From the NCBI GenBank assembly GCA_031216445.1, contig CM062210.1, positions 17,443,501-17,507,500 of the forward strand: DNA of 64,000 nt. The letters are read 5' to 3'. This document shows, piece after piece, positions 32,501-44,280 of this stretch (position 1 is its first letter; each line of letters starts with the position of its first letter). Both the position numbers and the translations under genes were made by a program. A model generated the notes under the pieces. It saw nothing but the letters and a program-made list of their open reading frames with translations. It made no database searches and was not told where the DNA came from. Source of the stretch: Lateolabrax maculatus (Eukaryota; Chordata; Actinopteri; Acropomatiformes; Lateolabracidae).

Positions 32501-33069
32501 TTCTCATTAAGCTACAAACAGCCGCACATATTCAAATATAATCATAATCTCTAAAATGAGACACTTTGGAACATAAATCTGTATATAATAATGTGGAGCA
32601 GTGGGAACGTGAGCATGCAGTTAAACATGTCATTATCTCTGTTTGTGCAGATCATAGCCGGTACCAGCCGGACAGCAACAACAGGAACCTGGTGACCCGG
32701 GTTCAGGAGCTGGCCTCGGCCAAGGAGGTGTGGTTCCGGGCGGCGGTGATCGCCGTGCCCATCGCCGGAGGCCTCATCCTGGTGCTGCTCATCATGCTGG
32801 CGCTGCGAATGCTGCGCAGCGAGAACAAGCGGCTGCAGGACCAGCGGCAACAGATGCTGTCGCGGCTCCACTACAGCTTCCACGGCCACCACACCAAGAA
32901 GGGCCACGTGGCCAAGCTGGACCTGGAGTGCATGGTGCCCGTCACGGGCCACGAGAACTGCTGTCTGACCTGCGACAAGATGAGGCAGGCCGACCTGGGC
33001 AACGACAAGATCCTGTCTCTGGTGCACTGGGGGATGTACAGCGGCCACGGCAAGCTGGAGTTTGTATGA
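29457..33069 (+). CDS. BAMBI, BMP and activin membrane-bound inhibitor homolog (whole gene, 3 coding exons)
   Basis: The coding sequence joins 29457-29532, 31481-31765 and 32651-33069 (780 nt, 259 residues plus TGA). Human BAMBI is 260 residues and has the same exon plan. Layout: hydrophobic signal peptide (about 1-20, WLQLELCAMAVLL); an extracellular domain with ten Cys, including C30, C32 and the CCHEDMCN box (99-106) typical of TGF-beta-type receptor ectodomains; one transmembrane helix (about 151-172, AVIAVPIAGGLILVLLIMLA); and a short conserved cytoplasmic tail ending HGKLEFV with no kinase domain. BAMBI is a pseudoreceptor. It joins type I/II receptor complexes and blocks TGF-beta, activin and BMP signalling, and it is itself induced by BMP. 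The tail is nearly identical to human and the juxtamembrane ectodomain is divergent. Fish may have bambia and bambib; which copy this is cannot be told here. Confidence 0.97.
30120..30139. repeat. Poly-C run
   Basis: Twenty consecutive C in bambi intron 1. It may be unstable or of uncertain length in assemblies. Confidence 0.9.
30940..31140. promoter_or_regulatory. Candidate conserved enhancer in bambi intron 1
   Basis: A low-repeat stretch with closely packed motif-like words: a fork-head-type GCAAACAAA, a homeodomain core TAATTATG, CAGACAGA (Smad-like) and GGAATATTCC. It is located inside the first intron of a developmentally regulated gene. The call is inference from motif density. Confidence 0.35.
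31481..31765 (+). CDS. bambi coding exon 2 (ectodomain)
   Basis: A 285-nt exon after TTTCCAG encoding about residues 26-120 and ending in phase 1 (ACA G) before GTAAAG. It encodes the Cys-rich ectodomain from EIRCYCDAPHCVATGYMCKS through CCHEDMCNYRGLHDL. Third positions are strongly GC-biased. No N-X-S/T glycosylation sequon is present. Confidence 0.96.
31766..32650 (+). other. bambi intron 2
   Basis: An 885-bp intron, AT-rich relative to its exons. No further feature was recognised apart from short T-rich runs. Confidence 0.85.
32651..33069 (+). CDS. bambi coding exon 3 (transmembrane and tail)
   Basis: A 419-nt terminal exon after TTTGTGCAG encoding about residues 121-259 and ending TTTGTATGA. 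It includes the transmembrane helix and the highly conserved cytoplasmic region (RSENKRLQDQRQQMLSRLHY through ILSLVHWGMYSGHGKLEFV). Very high GC at third positions creates long spurious open frames on the opposite strand and in the +2 frame. Confidence 0.97.
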
Positions 33070-33617
33070 TTCCTGCTGGGAACTTTGTGACCGTCACCTC
33101 CCCGCAAACAGCCGGGACTGACTCTCAAATCGTTGGCTTTTGCTTTTTTACAAAAAGACATTCCCATGTTTTTCGTCCGTTGGACTGTTGGGTTTGTGTT
33201 TTTCATTTTTTTTATTTTTTTCAACCAGTGGCGAAAAAATACGAGACTGATTTCATGCCGTGTGGTTTTTTGCTAGAGGAGCACTTTACTTGAAAATGAA
33301 AGGCAAAGCAACGAGGAGCTGTATTTAAACTTGAGAGGGCAGGACTGATGAGGAGTGAGAGCTCCGTCACTGCTCCGGAGGATCCTGGACTTTATCACTG
33401 AGCGCTGAAGGATTCCAAATCTGTCTTATTTGCACATTTGTAAAAAAAACAAACAAAAACAAAACAAAAGTTGTCATTGCTTAAAACAAGAATTTTACAC
33501 TGACACCAGGGTACAAAAAGGACTTGTTCGAGGAGTTAAAAGAAAATTCAGTGTTTGACTGTAGGTGTGCACACTCCTCTGTGTACGTTTCATGATTCAA
33601 GCTTATTGTAAAGATTT

Positions 33618-33620
<3 letters not shown>

Positions 33621-33710
<90 letters not shown>
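33621..33710. repeat. (AT)45 microsatellite in bambi 3' UTR
   Basis: Forty-five uninterrupted AT units. It is self-complementary and able to form a long cruciform in DNA or a hairpin in RNA. Confidence 0.97.
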
Positions 33711-33713
<3 letters not shown>

Positions 33714-33821
33714 TGTCTGATAAAACTGACCGGCGTGTGTCTTGTTCTGGGTGAATGTCCAACATCTCTCTCTGTGATCAGACTATAAGCTTGATTGTGA
33801 GTGTGAAAGAAAAAAACTTCC

Positions 33822-33827
33822 ATTAAA
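33822..33827 (+). terminator. Candidate bambi polyadenylation signal
   Basis: The common variant hexamer ATTAAA, followed by a T/GT-rich stretch (TTCTTGTCTTTTT about 30 bp later). It is the first plausible signal after the bambi stop. Confidence 0.55.
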
Positions 33828-34597
33828 ATGACTTTTTATTTATTTGACGGCCCATTCTTGTCTTTTTACTGTATATTCTGCCTTTTTAAAACCGTGAACA
33901 ATGGAAAAGGAAAACAGTACAGCCCATGCACTTGACACTGCTCCGCCACTGTGGTCACAGCTTTTTTGGCAGATAAAGCGTTAGATCCTGTTAAAATCAG
34001 GGACACAGAGGTGTGTGTGACAGGAGCGTCCTGCTTTGGCAGTGAGAGGTTTCGAAGCGAGGTCGTAGCGTGGCCTCGGCCCGGTCGGCACAGTGAGGCC
34101 TTGTTTTACAGTAGAGCTGCTACATCAGTCCGTCGCTGTTGAACCCCCTCCAGAGGTCAGGTTTTCAGCTTCAAATAACTTGGTCTCTCTCTCCCCCTTC
34201 TTACTGGCTGGATTTATCCTGGAAGTAGTAGTGCTATTTATTTTCTGCTCGCTCTGTTGCCAGTAAGCACTCCTCTATTCTGCCTTTCTGGATGTCCCTC
34301 CTGTGTGCAGTAGGGTGTCTGTGAGGAGGATTTCAGTCTTACTTCCTCTGTCTACAGCACTAATTTGTAGAAGCCAAACTTCCCACTTTTTATATTTTAA
34401 AAGATTTGGCTGGTCATTCTATATACATATATTTCTGCACTGTCATTGAATCCCATGAAAAACCAAAACCAGCAATGAATTGACCCTATCAAAGCTTCAT
34501 ATATCTTCTTCCTCTGCCTTACAGCTCCACTGTTGTCCAAAAACTATCAAAAACACATCAGTGTTTTTGTTGCACTGGGTGACATGTTCCTTCATTA

Positions 34598-34598
<1 letters not shown>

Positions 34599-34651
<53 letters not shown>
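34599..34651. repeat. (CA)n microsatellite
   Basis: About 26 uninterrupted CA units. Confidence 0.97.
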
Positions 34652-34653
<2 letters not shown>

Positions 34654-35269
34654 TCCTGCTGTCAGAGATACTAGAGCACTAAATTTGTTTCTATCCGCAG
34701 CTGAAATGCACTATTTACTTCTGTGTGAGTGACATTCTGAACATGAGCTCGCAAATTCGTGTGGTTCCCAGGCTAGAGACCGACAGCAAAGATACGGAAG
34801 TGAAAAGGGGAGTCAGGTGGACTGACACGTTTTTGGTTTTGGCATCTTCATTAATTTTACAACAGCAAACTTTACCAGTCATTCTTTGTTGTTAGCAAGG
34901 TGGTAGGTAGCCTTTTGATTTTATTTGTCCAGGTTTTGAGACATCAGTGTGCCTGTTAATAATCCCCAGAGGGACTATTTCTTTGGTAGAAAGTAGTTCC
35001 AGTTAAACCGGTTGACAGTATGTTCTGTGGATTATCCAGAGTAAGTAATAGTAATAGTAATAGAGTATGTAATTAAGAAAATATATTTTTTTGTAATTTG
35101 AGTGAATTGACCCTTTGAGGATCAAAGGTCACTTTTTCTCCCAATTACCGAAACTGGAAGTATTTGAATCATTATGGGAGACTTTCGGGCTGAATTCTTG
35201 CAAAATGTGAACTACCGCAACAAGTAGAGCGGTAAAAAGCCTGAATCTGACAGTTTGTTTGGAGACTGG

Positions 35270-35292
35270 GGGGGGGGGGGGGGGGGGGGGGG
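35270..35292. repeat. Poly-G run
   Basis: About 23 consecutive G. The track can form G-quadruplex-like structure, and its length is liable to assembly error. Confidence 0.85.
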
Positions 35293-36059
35293 TTCAGGTT
35301 TCTGTCCAGCTCACTCTCCAGGATTCTCCAAACTCCAGCTGAATATTTACATTTCGACAAGCCCGCACGTCACAGTGATCGCCACAGGACTGCAACACCC
35401 GGCGTATTACCACGTGCGTCACGCAAAAGCGAGATTGGGGACGCTCGGGGTTGAAAAGTTCACACCCTACGGTCCCCCCCCCAACCCCCCGGTCACCATG
35501 GTAACCTCAAGTAATATGTCCTGTAAGTACTCTGAAGCCGAGGTCCGCTTCACTGAAGGGCGTGCGTCCCTGTGCTGAGCGGTGACCCTTGTTTCTCTCC
35601 ATTAGGAGGACAGGAAACCACTATTAGCAGCCAACCACTTAGCGGCAGCCTGCATTACCGGGGCTCGGCCCACGCTCGCACCCCCCCCCCCAGGACTATT
35701 ACCCTTGTAATAATAACAGTGTCCTCTGCCTGGCCTGCCTAATGTGACTGCTGTTTTCTTTAGCCCTGATTCCACTTTGCTGGCCCACCCGTGGGTGTCA
35801 GGTGGCCACGGGAAGGCGAGGCAACCGCCCCGCATAAGCCCAAAAGGCGTCTGCTTTTGGTCTTTGCGCGAGGAGAGATCAGTCACACGTAAGGAGGGAG
35901 ACACACGGACACCCACGTTCCCTTTGTTCCGGCTGCTCCGGTGTGCACGCATGCACCGCGCGGCAGAGCCCGCCGCCGCCCTAGCCAGGCCTCCTCCCGC
36001 CTCAGCGGCGTCCAGCAGTCACAGCTCGGCCTCCACAATAGCCGGAGCCAGCGGTGGCG

Positions 36060-36185
36060 GCACGCTCATTAGCATCGGCCATTTTGTGCAGCACTAGGCG
36101 GTCAAGCTGTTTGTATTCACATGCAAATTTAATGAGGCGGCTGACCAGCCTCCATCAAAAGAGCCCCAATTTGTTTTGAAGCAGA
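36060..36185. promoter_or_regulatory. Candidate conserved regulatory element with POU octamer
   Basis: A low-repeat stretch carries a perfect POU octamer ATGCAAAT (36121-36128), a YY1-like GGCCATTTTGTG (about 36078) and homeodomain-like CATTAGCAT and TTTAATGAGG words. It lies about 3 kb downstream of bambi. The call rests on motif density only. Confidence 0.35.
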
Positions 36186-36655
36186 CCCCCGCCACAGTTT
36201 GCCAGTGGATTTTTTTTTTTTTATTGATGCTGATTTCCAACAGAAATCTCACAGTTTTTTTTATTTTTTTATCCACCTTTACAGCTCCACAGCCCCTGCG
36301 GGCTCCAGGAGCCAATGCCCTCCTTCCTCAGGTGGGTGACATTCCTGAAGCAGGGTTAACAACACGCGGTGATTTAAACCAGTGAGCTGCTGCCTCTGTG
36401 TTTCTGCCCTGCTACCCTCACAATAACGCAGTAATAGTCCAGAAAGGCCTCGTACCCACTGTGGCGGCAGCAGCAGCATGTGGAACGATATATGAAGTGT
36501 AAACACACATGGAACCTGTTAACACCTGAGCACAGTAATGGATGCACACCTCCCAGGGTAGCAACAGGCCTTTCTAACTCCTTGTATGTTTTTCTTGGTT
36601 TTCTTCCCTCCATGTCCTCACATTCACCATGTTCCAGCTCTATTCCCCTTGGGGG

Positions 36656-36656
<1 letters not shown>

Positions 36657-36686
<30 letters not shown>
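36657..36686. repeat. (CA)n microsatellite
   Basis: About 15 CA units. Confidence 0.96.
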
Positions 36687-36689
<3 letters not shown>

Positions 36690-36844
36690 AGTTTGTATTG
36701 CTTTTTATTTGATACAGTGGTGAAGTCGATTAATTGATTAGTTGATCAACTGAAAATAAATAGACAATCGATAAAGCGTCTAGGTCATTAGCTTCTCAAT
36801 TGGCCACTTTTCTCTGTTTTATATCATTGTAAAGGCCTCAGTAT

Positions 36845-36965
36845 GCTTCAGAGTAGCTCGTACAGCATGTTGGAGCTTGGGAGAGAAGTTCAAACCCTGC
36901 CTACTGTCTTACCCTTGAACACTTGGCCAGTCACTCTGCAACCCTTTAGCCAGACAAGAATGCAG
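36845..36965 (+). repeat. Possible tRNA-derived SINE fragment
   Basis: An A-box-like word (GTAGCTCGTACAG, about 36853) is followed about 35-40 bp later by a B-box-like word (AGTTCAAACCCTG, about 36886). This is the arrangement of an RNA polymerase III internal promoter in tRNA-derived SINEs. There is no clover-leaf and no CCA-adjacent stem, so it is not a tRNA gene. Family and borders are uncertain. Confidence 0.35.
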
Positions 36966-38029
36966 ACATTGGACAACGAGACACTCAATTGGACGACCTA
37001 ATTTGGACTTCTTTTTTTTTTAAATTGTTGCGTTCTACAATCGAGCTGCACATGGAAACTAAGGTAAGGTTAAAGTAAGGGAAAGATAGGGGTTACAGTT
37101 AATAAAAAAGGCAAACGTTTATTGCAGGTCTGTGATGGGATGAGTTTCGGGGGGAAAAAAATCAGCATTTGCAGAAGAGTTTCCAGATGCTTTTAGATCT
37201 GACAAGAAATGAAGTAAAGCCTGCAAGTTAGTTCAAGCAGTCAGCGCGAGTGGGCCACTCTCATGGCCACTGCACCCTTTTGATCATGGTGGCGTACTGA
37301 AGTCCTCAGTGCTGTGCTCAGTTTTTTTGTTGTTTTTTTAGAACAATTTTTTGACATTTTCATTGACATTTAATCCAGAAAATAAGATATTGTCAGGTTA
37401 ATTGATGCAGAAAAACTACCAATAGCTGCAGCCCTCATTTGACATATTGGTAGCATGCTGAAGCTGCCACAGCAGCTTCTGTCAAGGCCCCAGTGTGAAG
37501 CAGTCACGGTCTAAATCATATCACGGATACTTGAAGGCTGTTTACCAGTTACCCGACCACAAACAAATAGAGACATTCCAGAAAATAAACACAACTTGTC
37601 ATTCCATAAGACAAAAAAAAGAGGATTTTTAATTGACAAATCAGCATGACTGCGGAGACAAATCATCTGCTGTGGTGACAGACATCCGCTGGAATAAGAC
37701 TGGATCTAAATATTTAGCCAATTCATTTCCTTCCACTAGATAAAACTACGGCTCCAGTGCATGTCCTCATATACCCCCCCCCATCTAAACATTTACCCCA
37801 GTGTGTTGTTAACATTTAGATATAAATCTGCCCCAAAAGAAAAATAATAATGTTGGGAATGTTTACAGGAGGGGCCGGGCTTCTTGAAGCGTAATGTCAC
37901 CGTCTGTAAATAGCTAAAAAGTTTTGTTATGTTCCTAGAAGAGGGGTTTCCAGCAAAGTCCCGCAAGGACGTGCAAACAAAACGGCTCATTTGCACACAC
38001 TCATGTGCATCTCTACAGGCCTGTAGGCA

Positions 38030-38030
<1 letters not shown>

Positions 38031-38096
<66 letters not shown>
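38031..38096. repeat. (CA)33 microsatellite
   Basis: Thirty-three uninterrupted CA units. Confidence 0.97.
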
Positions 38097-38100
<4 letters not shown>

Positions 38101-40984
38101 GAGGCCTTGGTGATGACCTGTCACTGAACTGTCAGGTGCAGGTCCACTTTCTCAGGAGCTTCATGGGTGACGCGGTGTCTCATGTTGTCCTCCTTGTGCA
38201 GGCAAGGGCACTCACTGGCCCCTATCTGTCAGCTGAGGGCCGAGGGGCCCCTGAAGACAGATGGCAGAACAATGTCAACCCAGCCCCCCGCAGCCTTAAG
38301 AGGCAGACAGTCCCTCCAACCGCTCATCCACTCACAGATGACATGAATAGGGATCACGTACAGTACATGAGTGGTAGAATTTCTTGTGTGTATGTGTTTT
38401 TGTGTGTACTTTGACTGAAGTTGCGCCATTGGTACCATTGTCTTAAAGGGAAATTTCACCGATTTTTCAGGGGGGTGCTCCCGATGCCGCTCAAAAACAA
38501 AACTTATGACCTTGTTCTGTTTGCTTGTATGTGTCAAAGTAGCTGCGTTTCCAATGGCGAAAAATGACGTCCAAAAATATAAGTGCAGAGGACGTTACGT
38601 TATGGACGAGGACACATGTGTTTTGGCTGACTCAGATATTCAGAGACTTTTTTAGTTTAGTTAGCCAGACATGCTTACATTTGCACTTTACAAAACCCAG
38701 TTTAATCCATTTCTTACATTTTTGCTTTTTGTATTTTCGGTTTTGGAAAGGGTAAAAAATGTTACCACAACCCAAAATCTCTGTATACGAATGAACACTC
38801 TTCAGTATGTGGAGGGGTCCCTGCCGGGCCTACTTATGGTTGCTACTTTAGTAACGGTAAATTAGAGTCAACTACATTTGAAGAAATTTTTAAATACATT
38901 TTTAAGTTTGATTATTACATCAGTGGTGTGTGTGTAAACAAAGAGCTGCCATGGTAACGTGAACAAACACTTTAATAAGCATGAATCTGTAGCGGGAGGC
39001 TGGGCTCCCAGAGGTGTGGCGACTTCCTAAAGCTTGCGTGCATGCTGAGGACTGCCGACAATGGCTCCCACAAAGCCATTTGGCTTGGCAGCAGGCCAGC
39101 CCTCTCTACCTCACAGAGATGTGCACCTTGAGCTGGCAGCATAGCCTCGGGACCCGATGCTGGCTGGCCGGCTCTGATGTGTGTTCATTGTGAGTGTAGA
39201 TCCCAGGGATTACCGGGCTGAAAGCAGAGAAGCTTGTGTCTTTCTGACAACGTCTCTGTGTGAGTGAGGCTAAAACCACTATTGGAGTTTAGGAAGTGGT
39301 CTAAAATAACATGCGGTCGGTGAGATAGATTCCTCCAGACTTTGTACATTGGAGCTGGTGTTACAGCTGAAAGTTTTTATGTCTAATCCCACACCGCTAC
39401 AGGAAGTTATATTTCAGGATTTTAGCTGTATCCCTATTCCATACTACACATTCATTCTATGTGGGTGGGTGTTATTGGAGGTTTTTGTTGTTATTCTCCT
39501 ACAATGTAATGCATAAAGAAATGGATGAAATGAAAACAAATTTTAAATGGTGGGAACTACTTGAGTTTTATGTGAGGGTTTCATGACCTACTGTCTGTTT
39601 ACCAGGTGAAATGGTGTGAAATGATTACAGGCTACAATGCAAACTTTGCTCAAACTCAAACACTGCTGTAATAAACCACACTGATATTTCACCCAGCAAA
39701 TGTATTTGTTTGGTCTAAAAACGACCAACACTTTGCTGTTGTATAACTTCATTCAGAACCTCACCTTATTAATTTATCCTTCTTCAATCACAGTACAAGC
39801 AGTACCGGGTCACGAGTCAGTGCAGCTCGGGTCACGGTTTGACAAATTAGAATGACATTCCATACATATACACAAAGTTTCTATTGTCTGACTTTATTTT
39901 ATTCTAGTTCTGAGCTTTTTATCTTCTCGTGGTGCCTAATTAAAAATAGAATAATGCACTTAATGACACAACAGTGGGGCAGATGCTGGCTGACACACAA
40001 CTCCACTCTGTTGCCTGATGTTAGGATTTCGGTTTCAGCTTTAAAGAGAAGCAGTTGAAGTGAAGCTCATCTGGTCTTTTCCTTAAGGAGATGAATGAGT
40101 TTTATCTGTTGGCCTCTTTACCGCCATGAAAAGAAGTTAATCTCCAGGAGCTCACTCACATAAATTTGATTACTAGAGTCTTACAGACTAAATACTGTGG
40201 GCTGACTGTGTATCTATACATATTTTACTACTCCCTCTTCATCTAGTGTTTATTCTGGCTTTGTCAAGTGGAGCCGTCCAACATGCTGAGGAAAAATGCT
40301 CTGGCGTGTATTTTGACAGAAGACCCACCACTTAAAGCCGCCAAAGGAGTCTGTGAGTGATAAAAGCAAGTGGGGCGCTAAAATCCTCTCCGCCTGACAA
40401 AATGAATTTATCTATTTGTTTATGTTTGAGCCTTCGCTAACTGACACAGCTACCACATGTTGAATGTAGCGCCTCGGGGCGTGTAAAATATGACGTTTAG
40501 GAGGCTGCTGTATGTTGGGAAAAACTGGGTAATTATTCTCTCGCTTCATGACATTTCCTTGGGAATGCGAAACGCCGGAATTTGTTTTTGGGAAAATGTC
40601 TACGTTGACCATGAGAAATCGGGACAGACCAGTTAAATAGTTTGGCGCTGAGTGAGACCTCAGTGTGGCAGAATGTATCCAAAACAAACACAGACAGGTT
40701 TTATTGTGAACAGGCAACCAGAAATGGCGAACTCGGAATGTGAAAAGTGTGGTTCTGTGGACCGTTTGCATTTCGGTGGTTGATTACGAAGCAACAGACA
40801 CCAACATCTCCACCACCTCTCTATCAAGACCAGCCTCGTTCCCCTGGGGAATGACCGGATACTTATTAGCCAGTGATCCAGCACATGAGGCCCTTAACCT
40901 GCCCCCTGTGAACAGACACTTAGGGGTCAACGCCTCCCCCATCATGTCCTCATCTGTGTCCCCTAAAACATACTCACATACAGG

Positions 40985-41007
40985 CACACACACACACACA
41001 CACACAC
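40985..41007. repeat. (CA)n microsatellite
   Basis: About 11 CA units. Confidence 0.95.
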
Positions 41008-42804
41008 CTGATTAAACCAGAGAAATTCCATTCTGTTTCTGTAGAGAATGTAAAGTCATCTGCTTTCAATGATATGTTTTTATCTTCGCTGTCCAAGCAC
41101 AGACAAATTAAGGTTAAACTGACATGTTGGACACAAATTACTGTCTCATGGTCCAAATTACTGTCACTGCTATTGACACACTGTAAAAAATGGCAATTTA
41201 TATTTCTTTGCTACAAAAAAAATTTAATTGAACATGACTAGTGTGTAGCATCACTTAGAAGGTTTAGCTGTGATTCATCACAAAGTGAGAAAATCATGTT
41301 TTATTATTAACTTAATTGAATACGTTTGTCAGTTTTAAGTCAGGTCTCATTAAATTATTTAGTTTTCTTATAATCATGAGTTCAGTTTTATAATTTAAAG
41401 TTATAATTCTTAAAATTCTCACAAAATCAAGCCCGTTTTTTGAGGTTTTTTATAGTTGACCTTTCTTTAGCAATAGCCACTCACTGTATTTACAGTCTTT
41501 AATGACCTCTCTATATAGTCGTTTCCCAGTGGCGGAGTCCGCCATTCCTGTGCTGGATTAAAGGGATTGTGATCTCATCAATATCAGCCTCATTGACTAC
41601 AGTTTACTCCCTTCACTCTGCTGATCTGATATTACACATAACTCATCATTAAATTCTTTAGAAACATTGTTCTCTTATTAGACTACTTCCCAGCATGCAT
41701 TGTATTTGTACCTGGATTGCATTGAGAAAGTCTTGAGAAAGTCTGAAGGCTGCTTCATAAACTTGTCTACTATGGCAAATTATATTATTTACCATTATTG
41801 TATAATAAAATATTCTTGCATGAGTGTATTTTTCTGCTGTATGCAAAAATATTTGTATCACTCTCTGAATTGTCAGCAGTTCCCATTTTGCTTGACGGCT
41901 AAACAGAATATCTATCTATCAGATGTCTTAATCAGCTGAGAGCCTTGTCCACCCAGAAAGTTTACTTGGGCCATCAGTTGATCCCAGACCTGCCCCAGGC
42001 CTCCCTGTGCACTTACAAGTCTGTGTCCTGTCTGGAAACTGGAGCGTGCAGAGATAAACACCAGTGCCTCTGCTTATCTGGCATCCCTCTCTCAGTATTT
42101 GAGGCCGCTACCTAAAGCCCTCCAGGGTCAAACTGGCATCCAGAGGGGAAACTGGTGAGGCAGGACACGTTCTTTCTTTACTTTGTGGCGCTTTGGGTGT
42201 TTTTCTAGGCAGGTTTGGTGTGGCCGGTGGTTTTAGTGTTAAGTGACCTCATCCTAACCTCAGTGGTTGAGGCTCTCAGCGGGAAGTCGCTCTGACTGCT
42301 GTAGGTGAAGACAATCTCCAACCGCTCTACCACGCAACTACACCTGTTTTTGCACCCTTGGGGAATATGCTTAGACCTAACATGCTCCCTGGGCATAACA
42401 CTAACTGTCATGGCGATTAAAGAAAATGTCCTTCATGGTAAATCAGTAAATAGGAAAAAACTGCTCTTAATTTAAAACCCAATAGGGCCTCCTCTTCTTC
42501 CCTGATAGGACAAAAGGGGGACGTTGGCTTCCAGAAATAAATATGCCTAGACATGGGCTTGTCTCTGGGGATTGATTCTGAACAGGTCAGGCCAAACAAA
42601 CAGGAGGCTTCCTCAGTCCATTCCTCACTGAACTAGGAATCAGGAGGTTCCCTGTAGCTAACAGAGCCTCAAGAACACTAAAGCGTGTATGGTTACTTGA
42701 TAATAAGAGTTAAATGATAATATCTGTATCAGACAACAGGATTTTTGTCTTTCTAGATGGCCACTGTGTGCAATTAGGTGATCACAGAGTCATACATTCC
42801 TGCT

Positions 42805-42870
42805 GTTACATTTTTAACCTTTATTTAACCAGAACAAGCTCAATGTCAGTGAGATTAAAGGTCTCATCAG
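42805..42870. repeat. Possible dispersed-repeat fragment
   Basis: The phrase TTTATTTAACCAGAACAAGC followed by a CAATG and a GAGATTAAA word resembles a sequence I recall as repeated in many fish genomes. It is too short to assign to a family. Confidence 0.3.
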
Positions 42871-43339
42871 GCCTCGGGTATGACAAACTAAATAAAGAGC
42901 TAAAAAAGGAAACTATCGTGAATGACAGTCATTTTCATACCCAATGCCCCTTGTCTGCCGGGTGTAGCACGATTCTAAACGTTTTGTGTTGTCTACAAAT
43001 TCAATGAAAAGACCCAAAACAACAACGTGTCTCTCATTACTTTCCCACTTTAGCCCATTGGTTCCTACTGCACACTTGTCAAAACTTGACAAAACTTGAT
43101 TGTTTTTAATAGTTTCCAAACAACAATGGAGCTCACTGACACAGAGGAGTGAGATATATCATGCTTTTCATTGTTGACTATGAAACAAATATTATTCCTA
43201 ATGTTCCCAGCTTTATTCTTAAATACAAAGGCAAAAGATAAAGCTAGCTCTTTTAAGTTTTGCCAGTTCTTGTCGTGTTGGAGTGTGGAAGGCGACGCAG
43301 GGAGAAAGAGGGAGAGCAACAGGCCTCTGCTGTGCGCCC

Positions 43340-43620
43340 TGCCCAGCTCTGCTATTCATCATCAGGTGGAGAGACTGTTTACTGCCGGGGTCAAGGTCCC
43401 AGGCACATGTTTACGGGCTCTCTCAGATGAGCCATTGTTGTTAAAGCGCACCCCGTGCATGCAGTGGCCACACTGAAGATCATATCTAACAGGGCCCCTC
43501 TGCCCCAGGGCCAAAAGAAGCCCATTTTAACCAGATTCATACGATCAAGCCACAAAAGGACATTTAAAACCCATTTAGAGTTTCAGGATACGACATCCTC
43601 CACGCTTGGTTATCTCCTGA
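43340..43620. promoter_or_regulatory. Candidate conserved non-coding element
   Basis: A low-repeat stretch of balanced composition has a SOX-type word CCATTGTTGTTA (about 43431) and a TGTTTACGG fork-head-like word (about 43409), surrounded by more repetitive DNA. No splice sites or family-like reading frame support coding. The call is inference only. Confidence 0.3.
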
Positions 43621-44280
43621 GGCTATTTCCCTTCTCGACCCCACTATTTATTCCTCCATGTTCATGGAAATGTTGTTTTATTTGTCCTTTGATTTGCCCT
43701 GAGACATGCTGAATGAAACATAACATCATATTTCCATGGCCACTCTTTATAATTCCATAACCTGTGAGCTAGAAGCAGGAGCTCTGGCTTTCATTTGCTC
43801 TCTTTTCAGTGTGGGAGGTTATGTGACCGCTCTAACCTTTTTAACATTAAAGTTTTTCCTGTTCTCAAAAGATCTTTGTGATAATCCCCCCCCACACACT
43901 CCCCCTCCTCCTTTGATTCCCCTGTGGGGTGTACAGGAAAATGCTTTTACTGCGGCCCTACTTCTCTGCTCGGCCCTTCGTTACCCGTCACTCCACTCCT
44001 CTCCTTTCAAGCCCGGCAACACCACACCGTTCCTAACCTCAGTGCAGGAGCCAGGAACGTCCTGTGTGGTTAAGCGATGGTGGCGTCCCTCATCTGTGGA
44101 GCATTAAGAGTGAGAAGTAGATTAAGGCTGTCTCCCCAACACTGGGCAGACCTCTGCAGTCTGCAGCCAGAGTCAGAGGGGGAAGAGGCCATGGTGGAGG
44201 TAACAAACTAAATTTACACACCTCTTCTGACTGAAATTTTTTGCAGTCTACTCATAGGGTTTTTCAAATATTAGTATTAG

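Larger units (their letters stand above)
33070..33850 (+). other. bambi 3' UTR
   Basis: Non-coding sequence from the bambi stop to just past an ATTAAA signal at 33822-33827. It contains a 90-bp (AT)45 tract at 33621-33710. No AATAAA was seen before the ATTAAA. The end position is an estimate. Confidence 0.65.
33851..36000. other. Intergenic DNA after bambi
   Basis: Contains a (CA)n at 34599-34651 and a poly-G run at about 35270-35292. No coding exon was recognised. Confidence 0.55.
36970..42800. other. Gene-poor DNA, no gene recognised
   Basis: AT-rich intergenic sequence with (CA)n tracts at 38031-38096 and 40985-41007. A possible dispersed-repeat segment starts near 38446 (TTAAAGGGAAATTTCACCG). 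No credible exon was recognised on either strand. Confidence 0.5.

Noticed and set aside
32551..33048. 165-codon open frame opposite bambi exon 3, and a 187-codon frame in the +2 frame of the same region
   Set aside because: Both arise from the extreme GC bias at third positions of the bambi exon. Low-complexity His/Gln/Val and Arg/Ala/Pro content marks them as shadows.
33590..33823. Open frame with a long Tyr-Ile repeat
   Set aside because: It is a translation of the (AT)45 tract.
36853..36900. tRNA gene
   Set aside because: A- and B-box-like words occur, but no acceptor, D or anticodon stems can be paired. A SINE fragment is the better reading.
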